Shown here piece by piece: positions 37,655-50,543 of a DNA stretch of 64,000 nt; position 1 is the stretch's first letter, and each line of letters starts with the position of its first letter. Source of the stretch: Hippopus hippopus (taxonomy: Eukaryota > Mollusca > Bivalvia > Cardiida > Cardiidae); assembly GCA_946811185.2 (NCBI GenBank), contig OX328098.1, positions 40,921,650 through 40,985,649 on the forward strand. The letters run 5' to 3'. A program made the translations under genes and the position numbers. Under the pieces are notes generated by a model, which was not told the DNA's origin, made no database searches, and saw nothing but the letters and a program-made list of their open reading frames with translations.

Positions 37655-37917
37655 TGGGCCCGTATTCCCCAACATTTCTTAAGAACATTCTCAGTTTTTG
37701 CTTTAGCCAATCAAAAGTTGTGTTATTTTCAAATTTAGAAAATTCTGGAGACTGAGACCAAGAACGTTCTTAAAAATGTTTGGTGAATACGGGACCTGAT
37801 TGGCTAAACCATTTGGTTCAGACAGTCAGAAATTATCACGGTTATTTTCAAATTTAGAAAATTCTGGAAACTGAGACCAAGAACGTTCTTAAGAATGGTT
37901 AGTAAATACTGGCCCAG
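37655..37917. mobile_element. Family D fold-back, duplicated
   Basis: ggcccgtattccccaacatt..ttggtgaatacgggacc, followed by a second, asymmetric unit with ctgattggctaaaccatttg ending aatactggccc. Confidence 0.78.
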
Positions 37918-37944
37918 CTGATTCAATTGGAAACATACGTCAGG

Positions 37945-38110
37945 GCTGTAGAACAAGACCTAATATCAAAATTTCAAAGCCTCGACTGATAAGGATATTT
38001 TACAAAATCTTTCGCAATGTAGATCCAGTATCAGGTTGCATGTTCTGTGCAGTCTGATCTTGATCTACACTGTCCGATCGTGATCTACCCTACCGCCCAT
38101 GGGGAAAAAA
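37945..38110. mobile_element. Family C repeat
   Basis: gcatgttctgtgcagtctga at 38039 and a duplicated cactgtccgatcgtgatcta. Confidence 0.6.
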
Positions 38111-38255
38111 TGAATTGGCATTTTCATAAACGCAAGTAATGGATTGTTTTAGCCAGAAAATGTCATAAAATATCTCTTATGAAGATCCAAGATCGGAATG
38201 TATGTACTATGAAGTGTGATCATGTTCCACGTACCCAAAGAAACACCTATGCATA

Positions 38256-38580
38256 TTTAGAGCCCAGACCGGTCGCTCTGTCGGTAACGTACAGCGATGA
38301 CACCAGGGGTCGCTGGTTTGAATCCCCAGCTCGGCTAGTTTCTTTCAGAGGTTTGATGATAGTCATCGCGACATGATCAAGTCCTCTCTCACCACTGCTT
38401 GTTGTTTCGACGATGGTTATGTGGAAAAGCAACCATGGCCTGTGAAAAAAATGTGTGATGTACTGGTAAAACGGAACTCCAGGAAAGCATGGATGGGTGC
38501 ACTAGCGCCGCGATATAACTGAAATTATGAAAATGGCGTAAAACACCATATTATAAATCAACTAATCAAGCATATAGAGG
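38256..38580 (+). mobile_element. tRNA-derived SINE, full length
   Basis: Box A-like cggtcgctctgtcggtaacg, box B-like gtcgctggtttgaatcccc, body with gtcatcgcgacatgatc and gcaaccatggcctg, tail gggtgcactagcgccgcgat. The ordered tail matches the copies at 20.4, 59.0 and 59.8 kb. Confidence 0.82.
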
Positions 38581-38959
38581 TAATAAACATTGTCTAGGGA
38601 CACAGTTTGAATATATAATGAAAGATTACTTCTAACACCAAAGTCATGTTACGGTTTTGTCTTGCCTTAAATCCTTTGATGTTCATTAGGGCGAAACTTT
38701 CCGTTTACATTGAAAGCGAAATTCAGTACGTCGCCCTTTTCTTTCTTTCTCACTTTCAGTTGTGGTAAACGCCCTGTTAGAATACAAGTAAGTAGTAGTC
38801 TCAATGGGCGAATACTTACTATGTTCGTGCTACAATTTCTAGGGATTCAGAATAAGGGGTAGGTAGCGTTTAGAGTGATAAATAAAATGACCCACACATT
38901 GTCAGTCAGCAGAGAGGGTAAAATTCCAGGATTAAGGCCACTTTTGCCGGTGTTCCTTT

Positions 38960-39180
38960 CTTTATCAGAAAACAAAATTTAATCTTTACTTGTCTACATC
39001 AAAAGCATTTACATACGACACATCAATTGTAGCTCCAATGACGAAATTTATGTTAAGAAGGGTTAGTAAGCACTGTTGGAAAAGGAGAAAGTGTTGGTTA
39101 TCAAAAGCCTTCCTTCTAAAGGTTGGTGAACCTTCTTCCCCAATGTTGTATCAAGTCATACGTATTTGTTTGAATTAGGT
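38960..39180 (+). mobile_element. Family A MITE, degraded
   Basis: ctttatcagaaaacaaaatt; hairpin half (gtgttggttatcaaaagcct). Confidence 0.6.
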
Positions 39181-39599
39181 TTCACAACATGTAGAAAATA
39201 CCCACGAAAAGACCAATCTGCATATTTGTGATTTCTGATAATGATCTACAAAAGCACAGAATGTTGATGAAAACATGCTAAAATATATATATCAAAGACA
39301 ACGACTGCACGTACTAAAAAGTTGCTTGTAGAGGCTTAACAGATCGCGATCAACCTGCACACAAAAACAGTCCGATCTTGGATCCATAATGTCAGCTTCT
39401 TTTGTGACATGTTCTGCCAAAGAAGGCCTACAATTTAAACATTTCGACTTTTTTCACGGACTGAAAATCTCGTTGTCATATATATATTTAGGTGCTATAT
39501 CAAAGGTCTGAGAAGAAGAGCGATATGAATGAAGACACAAACCACACATTAAAATCATTTGTAATTTTAATTCATATAACGAACTCACAATGAAAATGG

Positions 39600-41120
39600 T
39601 AGCCTTGATACAACTGACTCAGAACATTTATTGCATTCTCTGACAAAATTAAACTTGTACAACTGGCTCAGTACCTTCATCTCGTACATTAACGGCATAG
39701 TCCATGTACAACTCACTCAGAACATTTATCTCATACTCTGAAGAAATTAAACTTGTACAATTGATTAAGAACATTTATCTTAGACGAACTTTTCGATGTA
39801 CAACTCATTCAGAACATTTATCCATTCTCTGATAGACTTATACATGTATGACTGACTTCCAACATTCATCTATTCTCTCAAAAACGTATACTGACTCAGA
39901 ATATTTATCGCACACCACGACAAACTTAAGTACAACTAACTCAGAACATTTATCAATTCTCTGAAAAACTTCCACATGAATAAATGATTCAGAATTTTTA
40001 TCCATTCTTTGACAAACTTGTACATGTACAGAATCAAAACATTTATCACACACTGTGACAAACTTGTCCAATTGGCTCAGAAAAATAACCGTTTACCTAA
40101 CAATCTCATGTTCTTACAACCCTGAGGAAGAGGCCTTTTGAAAAAATTGTGGGAAAAGGAGAAAATGCTGGTTAACAGCATTTTCTCCTTCTCCCACCAC
40201 GTTTTCTACCCTGTTCTACTTCTGTTATTTTGTACCACTTAATTTGGAAGGGTCAAAATTTGTCGTTTGGGAAAGAGTAAATCACATTCTCTGACAGGCT
40301 TGTGCAACTGACTCAGAACATTTATCCCATACCATGACAAACATATACATATACAACTGACTCGGAATATTCATCCTGCACGCTGGCAATCTAACACATG
40401 TGTAACTGACTCGAAATATTTATCAATTGTATACTCTAACAAAGTTATACATGCACAACTCACTAAGAGCATTTATTCCATACTCTGATAAACATGTACA
40501 ACTGACTCTCAACATTTATCTCATACTCTGACAAACTCTGTCATACATGTACAGCTGGCTCTTAACATTTATCTCATACTCTGACAAACTCAGTCATACA
40601 TGTACAACTGACTCTCAACATTTATCTCATACTCTGACAAACTCTGCCATACATGTACAGCTGGCTCTTAACATTTATCTCATACTCTGACAAACTCAGT
40701 CATACATATACAGCTGGCTCTAAACATTTATCTCATACTCTAAACTCTGTCATACATGAACAGCTGGCTCTAAACATTTATCTCATACTCTGACAAACTC
40801 TGTCATACATGTACAGCTGGCTCTAAACATTTATCTCATACTCTGACAAACTCTGTCATACATTTACAGCTGGCTCTAAACATTTATCTCATACTCTGAC
40901 AAACTCTGTCATACATGTACAGCTGGCTCTAAACATTTATTTCATACTCTGACAAAGCATTTATCCCATACTCTGACAAAGCATTTATCCCATACTCTGA
41001 CAAAGCATTTGTCCCATACTCTGTACAGCTGGCTCTCAACATTTATCCCATACTCTGACAAACTTCTAAATGTACAACTGATTCAGAATTTTTTTCCATA
41101 CTCTATAAGCTTTTAAATGT
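39600..41120 (+). repeat. Satellite: 53-bp unit with degenerate flanks
   Basis: The core (40490-40940) has about nine units of exactly 53 bp: acatttatctcatactctga, then caaactctgtcatacatgta, then cagctggctctaa. Older, irregular units (actcagaacatttatc) extend on both sides, and a 24-bp sub-repeat (ctgacaaagcatttatccca) occurs three times at 40945-41010. Confidence 0.92.
40085..40281 (-). mobile_element. Family A MITE inside the satellite
   Basis: ataaccgtttacctaacaat to gtttgggaaagagtaaat; near-perfect hairpin (gctggttaacagc). Satellite units continue on both sides. Confidence 0.85.
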
Positions 41121-41308
41121 ACAACAAAGCACCAAAAATCGTTCTCTAACCTACTATCATACCATCAACTCATGACCACATGTAGGAGGTTTCATACATC
41201 TCACAGCAGACCAATTTTGAAATTATTTAAGTTTTCAAGATTTTGTTTCTTATATATACTGAACCTTAAATTGTGTTGATCATCCTAACATTGTATTTGA
41301 GATCAGTT

Positions 41309-41517
41309 TTAATCCTTACTCGAAGATTCTAGACTAATCTAATTTGATAGCATTAGCAGATGCTGCTAGAATGATGGATTTGCCTTTGAAATGGGGAAAA
41401 CATTAAGTGAAAAGGAGAAATGCTTGTTACCAGCATATTCTCCTTTTCCAACAATGTTTTCGAAAGCTTTATTCCTCCAGTTTGTTAAAACTTGTGATTG
41501 TTTGATAACGGGTTAGA
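41309..41517 (+). mobile_element. Family A MITE
   Basis: ttttaatccttactcgaaga to tgtttgataacgggtta. Confidence 0.78.
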
Positions 41518-41640
41518 AGGTAAAAGGCAATTTATAACCACACAAAACAAACTTTAAAAAAACATCCTGGTAAAATACTAAACACATCTCTGTTAAATAT
41601 TGATCTTAACGTCACATGCTGTAAGGTCCAACATATAAAT

Positions 41641-41910
41641 AAGCCATGCTCTGGCAAAAGGGGGCTTAATGCATCTCCGTGATGCATTAAACCAAGCAAC
41701 TAATCATATAATCATAGATCCACGAAATCCATTTAGTCGAAAGGTTGATTGAATCAGGCCATAGAATAGTCCTTGGACATGCAGAAAATTGACTAATATC
41801 AAAAAGCTTCGACTTGTGTCAGCCTGCGCAGACTGCACAGGCTGACATCGGTTGATACTTTTTGCAGATGCATTAAGCCCCCTTTTCACAGAGCATGGCT
41901 CAAATATGTT
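41641..41910 (-). mobile_element. Family B fold-back MITE, complete
   Basis: aagccatgctctggcaaaag..ctgatgcattaaacc to cccttttcacagagcatggc; core cagcctgcgcagactgcaca. Reverse orientation relative to the other B copies. Confidence 0.82.
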
Positions 41911-41924
41911 TGAAAAGCTTCTGA

Positions 41925-41993
41925 CAAAAGGGAGAATTGTTCTGTAGAAAAATTTCTCCTTTTCTCACTCACTTGTTTTCAAACAGCATACAC
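41925..41993 (+). mobile_element. Family A MITE fragment
   Basis: aaaagggagaattgttctgt then ttctccttttctcactcac; weak. Confidence 0.4.
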
Positions 41994-42114
41994 ATACGGT
42001 AATGAGTACACCTATTTAGTGCCATTTAAAACATAGGCAGATATTCAAGTTTCAAGGGTCTTGACATGTCAGAAGATCTCATAGTAGTACACAGAGAAAA
42101 CTGACGTAGCTATC

Positions 42115-42325
42115 CTTACGCTGCTAAGCATGACTCGCTGACCTTTTGCGGACAATGTAGATGAAGATCAGAATGCACAGAATGTGTAGTCTGATCTTGG
42201 ATCTACACTATCTGATAAGGAAATATTTTTGTTAAAAAAAAAAAATAAGTTTGAAATAGCTTTATGCGGGTTTTTACTGTCCGCTTGAAAATTTCATTAA
42301 ACCTTTTCAGCAGGATAAGAGTTAA
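42115..42325. mobile_element. Family C repeat
   Basis: ccttacgctgctaagcatga to gcaggataagagttaa; core gaagatcagaatgcacagaa. Shares its last TTAA with the next element. Confidence 0.72.
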
Positions 42326-42550
42326 CTCTTTACCAAACGACAAAATTTTAGGCTAGTCTAAAATGAAAGCATTTGCAGAGGACAACATAAATGGGACTGA
42401 AAAATTAAAACTTGCTGTGGGAAGGGTAGAAAACATTGTGGGAAAAGGAGAAAATGCTGGTTACCAGCATTTTCTTCTTTTCCCACAGTGTTTTCAAAAG
42501 GCTTCTTTCTTAGGGTCGTTAAAAGTTGGGATTGTGTGGTAAAGGGTTAA
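42322..42550 (+). mobile_element. Family A MITE, near-consensus
   Basis: 229 bp, TTAACTCTTTACCAAACGAC to gtgtggtaaagggttaa, intact hairpin. Confidence 0.92.
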
Positions 42551-42578
42551 ACAAAGATCATCCAGGGGTACCAAAAGA

Positions 42579-42840
42579 ACCTAACTACTAAGACAGGCGG
42601 TTGTTCCATCACATGCATTTTATATTCAACACTTGAAATAATAGCTACTAAACACAGTTGGCTGCAATAACCCTTCACTAGCCAAAATATATTTATTATA
42701 TATGAAATATTATATATCAAAAGAACCTAACCACTAAGACAGGCGGCTGTTCAGCACATGTATTTTATATTCAACACTTGAAATAACAGCTACTAAACAC
42801 AGTTGGGTGCCATAACCCTATACCAGCCAAAAGATATTTA
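42579..42840 (+). repeat. 139-bp tandem duplication
   Basis: aaaagaacctaactactaag (42579) and aaaagaacctaaccactaag (42718) start two copies that both continue cacatg-attttatattcaacacttg. Confidence 0.85.
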
Positions 42841-42842
42841 AT

Positions 42843-43034
42843 ATGTACCAAATTGATAGCAATTACTGATGACAAATTAAGTGTGGCTTGTATGTTATAA
42901 TTTTTCTTACAGAAGAAAACACAGTGGGAAAAGGACAAAATGCTGGTTACCAGCATTTCCTTCTTTTCCCGCGATACTTTTAAAAGCCTCGTCTTGAGGT
43001 CGTTAAAACTCGGGACTGTTTGTTACAGGGTTAA
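42843..43034 (+). mobile_element. Family A MITE
   Basis: Left end lost; hairpin gctggttaccagcatttcct; right end gtttgttacagggttaa shared with the next. Confidence 0.78.
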
Positions 43035-43464
43035 CCAAAATGTTGGACTTGTCCATATCCAAGGCATTTGCAGTCTACACATGGCTCAAATGATTAGACT
43101 AGCTTTTGAAAGGCTAGAAAACAATTAACCCTTTACCACATGACAAAATTTTAGACCTGTCAAAATTGAAAGCATTTGTAGATGACCGTTTTAACGTAGC
43201 TCATATGAAATGATTTTTCTTTGATAGGGTAGAAAACGTTGTGGCAAAAGGAGAAAATGCTGGTAACCAGCATTTTCTCCATTTCCCACAATGTTTTCAA
43301 AAGCCTTCTCTTTCAGGGGCGTCAACAGTCGTCCTTGTGTGGTAAAGGGTTAAGTAATAGGAGAAAATGCTTGGTAGCAGAATTTTTTTCTCTTTTCTAC
43401 ATGTATTAAGTTTTCAAAGATACTTTTCCTCCGGGTAGTAGAAACATGCAACTGTTTGGTAAAG
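43031..43464 (+). mobile_element. Family A MITE hosting another copy
   Basis: Left fragment ttaaccaaaatgttggactt..ggctagaaaacaa and right fragment gtaataggagaaaatgcttg..ctgtttggtaaagtag join in register across the inner copy at TTAA. Confidence 0.83.
43125..43353 (+). mobile_element. Family A MITE, near-consensus, nested
   Basis: Flanked by TTAA. Carries the ctcatatgaaatgatttttc arm, making it a close sister of 3381-3608. Confidence 0.93.
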
Positions 43465-43877
43465 TAGTCAATAAAGGCCACTCACACAGCTTTGACCATA
43501 GCAACCAGTAAAGATGTATGACCTGGGTGAGGTGCTTACTCTTGCTCAACTCTATGAAATTTCGAAGTTATACAGAACAAATTGATACACCTCACAAAGC
43601 AACTTTGTAATTCTTTGAACATCTCTTTCTATCCCCTTACTAAAGGAAAACCTTTATTTCTCATTGTCCTACTTGTGGAAACACTAATGCAATTGAAACT
43701 TTGAGCACAAACTCACTTGAGCATGAACTTAAGTTTTATAAGCACAGGCCCAGATCTTCTTAATATTGTACCGGTATGTGATACTCACATAGCAGGAACA
43801 ACATAAGCAATTCGATCCTCATAGTTATTTGATCTACACCGTCATAGGGTCAACCCCTGTACAGTTTTTTGACTCCT

Positions 43878-44104
43878 TTAACTATTTACCAAATGACAAA
43901 AAATTATACTCCACCAAATTGAAAGCATTTTCAGACAACTTTATTGTAGCTCAATTGATGATTTCTGTCTTTGATAGAGGAGAAAACATTGTGGGAAAAT
44001 GAGAAAATGCTGGTTACCAGCATTTTCTCCTTTTTCCACAATGTTTTCTAAAGTTTTTTTCTTTCAAGGTCATTAAAAGTTGGGATTGTGTGGTAAAGGG
44101 TTAA
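43878..44104 (+). mobile_element. Family A MITE
   Basis: 227 bp, TTAACTATTTACCAAATGAC to gtgtggtaaagggttaa. Confidence 0.91.
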
Positions 44105-44120
44105 CATGAAGGCTCTAAGG

Positions 44121-46512
44121 AACAAGAGAGCAATGATGGCCCTAAAATCGCTCACCTGAGTCATTTGACCAAACATGACCCATTTTCAATCTTTTGAGAT
44201 ATCATGACAAACAATCTACTAAGCTTTCATAATTATTGGACTGAAAATTTGGTCTCTAGCATGTGCACAAGCTTTTTCTAGAATTTCTCTCAGTGACCTA
44301 GTTTTTAGCTAACCATAGCCAATTTTCCCATTGTAGGTATTATTAAAACAAAGATCCTGACCACCTTTCATAAGTATTGGACAGAAAATGTGGCCTATAG
44401 AGCATACACAGGGTTTTTCTAAGATTTGACCTACTGACCTAGTTTTTGACCCAACATGACCGATTTTCGAAGTCGTCTGAGATATCATAAAGACAAACAT
44501 TCTGACCAAATTTCATGAGTTTTGGACTGAAAATGTGGCCTCTAGAGTGTACACAAGGTTTTTCTAGGATATGACCTAGTGACCTAGTTTTTGACCAGAC
44601 ATGACCCATTTTTTAACTCGTCCGAGATATCATAAAGACAAACATTCTGACCAACTTTCAAGAGTATTGGACTGAAAATGTGGCCTCTAGAGTGCACAAG
44701 GTTTTTCTAAGAATTGACCTAGTGACCTAGTTTTTGACCCGACATGACCCATTTTCTAACTCGTCAGAGCTATCATCAAGACAAACATTCTGACCAAGTT
44801 TCATGAGTATCTGACTGAAAATGTGGCCTCTAGAGTGTACACAAGGTTTTTCTAAGATTTGACCTAGTAACCTAGTTTTTGACCAGACATGACCCATTTT
44901 CAAACAAACAGATATCATAAAGACAAACATTCTAACCAACTTTCTAGAGTTTTGGACTGAAAATGTGGCCTCTGGAGCGTACACAAAGTTTTTCTAAGAT
45001 TTGACCTAGTGACCTAGTTTTTGCCCTGAAATGACCCATTTTCAATCTCGTCCAAGATATCATAAAGACAAACATTCTGACCAAGTTTCATGAGTATCTG
45101 ACTGAAAATGTGGCATCTAGAGCGTTCACAAGGTTTTTCTAAGATTTGACATAGTGACCTAGTTTTTGACCAGACATGACCCATTTTCAGACTCGTCCAA
45201 GATATTATCAAGACAAACATTCTGACTTACTTTCAAGAGTTTTGGACTGAAAATGTGGCCTCTAGAGCGTACACAAGGTTTTTCTAGGATATGACCTTGT
45301 GACCTAGTTTTTGACCAGACATGACCCATTTTTTAACTCGTCTGAGATATCATAAAGACAAACATTCTGACCAACTTTCAAGAGTATTGGACTGAAAATG
45401 TGGCCTCTAGAGTGCACAAGGTTTTTCTAAGAATTGACCTAGTGACCTAGTTTTTGACCCGACATGACCCATTTTCTAACTCGTCAGAGCTATCATCAAG
45501 ACAAACATTCTGACCAAGTTTCATGAGTATCTGACTGAAAATGTGGCCTCTAGAGTGTACACAAGGTTTTTCTAAGATTTGACCTAGTAACCTAGTTTTT
45601 GACCAGACATGACCCATTTTCAAACAAACAGATATCATAAAGACAAACATTCTAACCAACTTTCTAGAGTTTTGGACTGAAAATGTGGCCTCTGGAGCGT
45701 ACACAAAGTTTTTCTAAGATTTGACCTAGTGACCTAGTTTTTGCCCTGAAATGACCCATTTTCAATCTCGTCCAAGATATCATAAAGACAAACATTCTGA
45801 CCAAGTTTCATGAGTATCGGACTGAAAATGTGGCATCTAGAGCGTTCACAAGGTTTTTCTAAGATTTGACCTAGTGACCTAGTTTTTGACCAGACATGAC
45901 CTATTTTCAGACTCGTCCAAGATATTATCAAGACAAACATTCTGACTTACTTTCAAGAGTTTTGGACTGAAAATGTGGCCTCTAGAGCGTACACAAGGTT
46001 TTTCTAAGATTTGACCTAGTGACCTAGTTTTTGCCCGACATGACCCATTTTCAAACTCGTGCGAGATATCATCAAGACAAACATTCTGACCAAGTTTCAT
46101 GGGTATCTGACTGAAAATGTGGCCTCTAGAGCGTACACAAGGTTTTTCTAAGATTTGACCTAGTGACCTAGATTTTGACCCGAAATGACCTATTTTCTAA
46201 AAAACGTCCGAGATATCATCAAGGCAAACATTCTGACCAACTTTCAAAAGTTTTGGACTGAAAATGCGGCCTCTAGAGTGTGTACACAAGGTTTTTCTAA
46301 GATTTGACCTAGTTTTTGACCCGACATAACCCATTTTCGAACTCGTCCGAGATATTATCAAGACAAACATTCTGACCAAGTTTCAAGAGTATTGGACTGA
46401 AAATGTGGCCTCTAGAGCGTACACAAGGTAAAAGTTGACGACGCATGTCGCGCGACGGACACAGCACCATCACAAAAGCTCACTTTGAGCACTTCATGCT
46501 CAGGTGAGCTAA
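44121..46512 (+). mobile_element. Helentron-like element with 145-bp array
   Basis: Start AACAAGAGAGCAATGATGG with GCTCACCTGAG, end gagcacttcatgctcaggtg then agctaa. The interior is about 15 monomers of ~145 bp marked by aaatgtggcctctagagcgt. No transposase. Confidence 0.82.
44536..45975 (+). repeat. 720-bp higher-order duplication within the 145-bp array
   Basis: Sequence at 44581-45255 recurs at 45301-45975 with a constant 720-bp offset and only a few substitutions, i.e. a block of five monomers duplicated. Confidence 0.92.
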
Positions 46513-46549
46513 AAAAGACAATATTTATACAAATAAAAGAATAAATCTT

Positions 46550-49073
46550 AACCCTCAACTTGCTAAATAAATTACACTAAAGATTTCCAGCCAATAGTGA
46601 AAACCCAATAGTTTACCATTTCAAACAAGAGGGCCATGATGGCCCAGAAGTAGCTCACCTGAGCCTTTTGATCAAACATGACCCATTTCTAATTTCTTCA
46701 GAGATAATAAGACAAACACTCATTAGTATTGGGCTTACAAATATGGCCTCTAGAGTGCACACAAGCTTTTTCTAGAATCTGTCTCAGTGGCCTACTTGAC
46801 ATATAGAAATTATCCAGACATACATTCCGACAAACTTTCATGAGTATTTCAGAGAAAATGTGGCCTGTAGGGTGTATTAAAGGTTTTTCCGAGATTTGAC
46901 CTAGTGACCTAGTTCTTAATCCAACATGACCCATATTCATACTAGTCTAAGATATTATCAAGACAAACATTCAAAGCAAATTTCAAGATTATTGGACTGA
47001 AAATGTGGCCTCTAGAGCGTACACACAGTTTTTCAAGAATGAAACTAGGTGACCTAGTTTTTATTCCACGTGACCCATTTTCCAACTCATGCAAGATATC
47101 ATCAAGACAAACATTCTAACAAAAGTTTAAAGAATATTGGACTGTAATTATAGTACAAAAGGTTTTTCCGAGATTTGACCTTGTGACCCAGTTTTTTATC
47201 CAACATGACCCATTTTCATACTAGTCTAAGAAATTATCAAGACAAACATTCTGACCGAATTTCAAGATTATTGGACAGAAAATGTGGCCTCTAGAGCTTA
47301 CATAAGGTTTTTCTAAGATTTGACCTGGTGACCTAGTTTTTGACCTGACATGACCCATTTTAGAACCCAAGCTATCATCATAACAAACATTCTGACCAAC
47401 TTTTCAGAGCATTAGACTGAAAATGTGGCTTCTGGACCTTGCACAAAGTTTTTCAAAGATTTGACCTAGTGACCTAGTTTTTAACCCCACATGGCCCACT
47501 TTCGAATACATCTGCGATATTATCAAGACAAACATTCTGACCAAATTTCAAGAGTATTGGACTGACAATGTGGCTTCTGGAGCATACACAAGGTTTTTCA
47601 AAGATTGACCTAGTGACCTAGTTTTTGACCCAACATGGCCCTTTTTCAAATTTGTCAGAGATATCATCAAGACAAACATTCTGACCAACTTTCAAGAGTT
47701 TTTGACTGGAAAAGTGGCCTCTAGAGCGTACACAAGGTTTTATCTAAGATTTGACCTGGTGACCTAGTTCTTGACCCGACATGGCCCATTTTCGAACTCC
47801 TCCGAGATATCATGAAGACAAACATTCTGACCAACTTTCAAGAGTATTGGATGGAAAATGGGGCCTCTAGAGCGTACGCAAGGTTTTTCTAAGATTTGAC
47901 CTGATGACCTAGTTTTTGACCCGACATGGCCCATTTTCAAACTTGTCTGATATATTATCAAGGCAAACATTCTGACCAACTTTCAAGAGTAATGGACTGA
48001 AAATGTGGCCTCTAGAGCGTACACGTTTTTTTAAGATTTGACCTGGTGACCTAGTTTTTGACCCGACATGACCCATTTTCAAACTCGTCCGTGGTATCAT
48101 CAAGACAAACATTCAGACCAACTTTCAGGAGTAATGGACTGAAAATGTGGCCTCTAGAGCGTACACAAGGTTTTTCTAAGATTTGACCTAGTGACCTAGT
48201 TTTTGACCCGACATCACCTATTTTCAAACTCGTCCGAGCTATCATCAAGGCAAACATTCTGATTAAGTTTCGTGAGTATCGGACTGAAAATATGGCCTCT
48301 AGAGCGTACACAAGGTTTTTCTAAGATTTGACCTGATGACCTAGTTTTTGACCCGACATGGCCCATTTTCAAACGTGTCCGAGATATTATCAAGGCAAAC
48401 ATTCTGACCAACTTTCAAGAGTAATGGACTGAAAATGTGGCCTCTAGAGCGTACACAACGTTTTTCTAAGATTTGACCTGGTGACCTAGTTTTTGACCCG
48501 ACATGACCCATTTTCAAACTCGTCCAAGATATCATCAAGACAAACATTCTGACCAACTTTCAGGAGTAATGGACTGAAAATGTGGCCTCTAGAGCGTACA
48601 CAAGGTTTTTCTAAGATTTGACCTAGTGACCTAGTTTTTGACCCGACATGACCCATTTTCAGATTCGTCCGAGATATCATCAAGGCAAACATTCTGATTA
48701 AGTTTGGTGAGTATCGGACTGAAAATATGGCCTCTAGAGCGTACACAAGGTTTTTCTAAGATCTGACCTAGTGACCTAGTTTTTGACCCGACATGATCCA
48801 TTTTCGAACTCGTCCGAGATATCATCAAGACAAACATTCTGACCAAGTTTCACAAGAATCGGACTGTAAATGTGGCCTCTAGAGTGTACACAAGGTAAAA
48901 GTTGACGATGCACGACGGACGACACATGACGGACGCCGGACACAGCACGATCACAATAGCTCATCATGAGCACTTCATGCTCAGGTGAGCTAAAAATTGT
49001 ATATTTTGTGCAGTCTGATCTTGATCTACACTGTTCCCAAAAGCCCACAAAGTCGCACTTAGCAGCTTAAGTG
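46550..49073. mobile_element. Family C repeat split by a Helentron-like element
   Basis: Left ttaaccctcaacttgctaa (46549) and right ttagcagcttaagtgttaa (49056) are inverted partners. The core gtgcagtctgatcttgatct follows the inner element. Confidence 0.65.
46624..48993 (+). mobile_element. Helentron-like element with 145-bp array
   Basis: AACAAGAGGGCCATGATGG start, gagcacttcatgctcaggtg and agctaa end. About 15 monomers. Within 47.9-48.8 kb a 435-bp (three-monomer) higher-order block is repeated. Confidence 0.85.
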
Positions 49074-49278
49074 TTAATTCAATCAAGAAACATTGTGATG
49101 ATTGAAGGAATGATTCCATTCAATTTTTTTCTTAAGGTGTATACGAGGCTTGCACAAGGTAAACAGTTCAGGTTGTTATATAGCTCACTTTCACTGACAA
49201 CATATCTCATTCATTAACTGAGAACTTTCCCTTATTTCTATATGCACTTATCAATACAGTTTTTTTCTAAATTACTTT

Positions 49279-49498
49279 TTAACCCTTTAACACACAACGC
49301 CAAGTTTTAACCACCCCGAGAAAGATGGCTTTGGAAAACATTGAGGGAAAAGGAGAAAAACCAGCATTTTCTCCTTTTCCAAAAGTGTTTTCTACCCTTC
49401 GAAAAACATAGTTTATTCTTAAGTCACAATGTTTTTGTTGTCTGCAAATGCTTACAATTTAAACGAGTCTTAAATTTTGTCATCTGGTAAAAGTTTAA
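49279..49498 (-). mobile_element. Family A MITE
   Basis: TTAACCCTTTAACACACAAC to ctggtaaaagtttaa; hairpin shortened to gagaaaaaccagcattttct. Confidence 0.82.
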
Positions 49499-49499
49499 G

Positions 49500-50396
49500 T
49501 CATTGAAGGGACTATATTTGCATTAAATTAGCTACAGTGTAATAGGTATTTTTCCATGAAAACAAACATCTGTGCCATCAAGCTGCTGGTCTTACAACGT
49601 TTTCATTGGTAAATACTTTGACTCAAAAATAGCACTCCATTAGTCCCTATATAATTTCCGAATTAGAAATTTTGATTCAGAGAAAAATAATTCTGGAAGT
49701 GAAAAAGATGTAGTTGTCACCTACTTGTTAACTCCAGTTCACAAGGACCTTTATATTCTGGAACCCTATATTACTGACAATTTTGACAAAAAAACTACAT
49801 CAGTACCACAATAAGCTCAGTATCAAGTGGCAAATTCTCTTTCATGAGAGTTTACCTTGACACCAACATTATGGGAAAAAAAAAATGTATCATTTTTAAA
49901 AAAACAAAAAAATAAAGGCATTTAACATGTTAAAATTTGTAGGAGATAAAGGTAATTCTTATAGAACTAACATTAAAAAAAAAATGAGTCTTGAACATGT
50001 ATGGTTTACGTTTTGCAGTTGTTCAATGTTTCACTGGGGGAAGGGGGTGCAGTCAATAATTTGAACAAAGATGTCTATTTTCTCTCACAAATTCCTTCAC
50101 ACAGACAAGTCATGACCTTACTTTGCTTTCTGTTATACTAAAGAACAACCAACATTTCTCTGTCTTGATACAAGAAAGTCAATCCCATGAATTTAAAACA
50201 AACATTTATTAAGTATGAAAAGAAACTCCAGAACTATCCCATGACTCCACAAATTCCTCAGGGAATGAATGAAACACTATAAAAAAAAGAAAAGAATTTT
50301 AAAGAGAAAAAAAAAAAATAATTTTTTTTTTAAATAATAGTGGCTTTTTCAAAGTGAAAAATTACCATTTCAATAATTACTAGGACTAACAACACA
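49500..50396. other. Intergenic AT-rich DNA, no recognised feature
   Basis: About 900 bp with poly-A/T runs (e.g. 50280-50335) and no recognisable repeat or gene. Confidence 0.45.
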
Positions 50397-50543
50397 AGAA
50401 ACATGAGGGCTTTGATGGCCCTGAAGTCGCTCACATAAGCCTTGACCAAACATCACCCATTTCGAGTCAATTCCAAGATATTATGAACAACATTCTAACT
50501 AACTTTCATGAGTATTGGACTGAAAATGTGGCCTCTAGAGTGT

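Noticed and set aside
39600..41120. CRISPR array
   Set aside because: Units are continuous 53-bp repeats with no unique spacers, in a eukaryotic genome.
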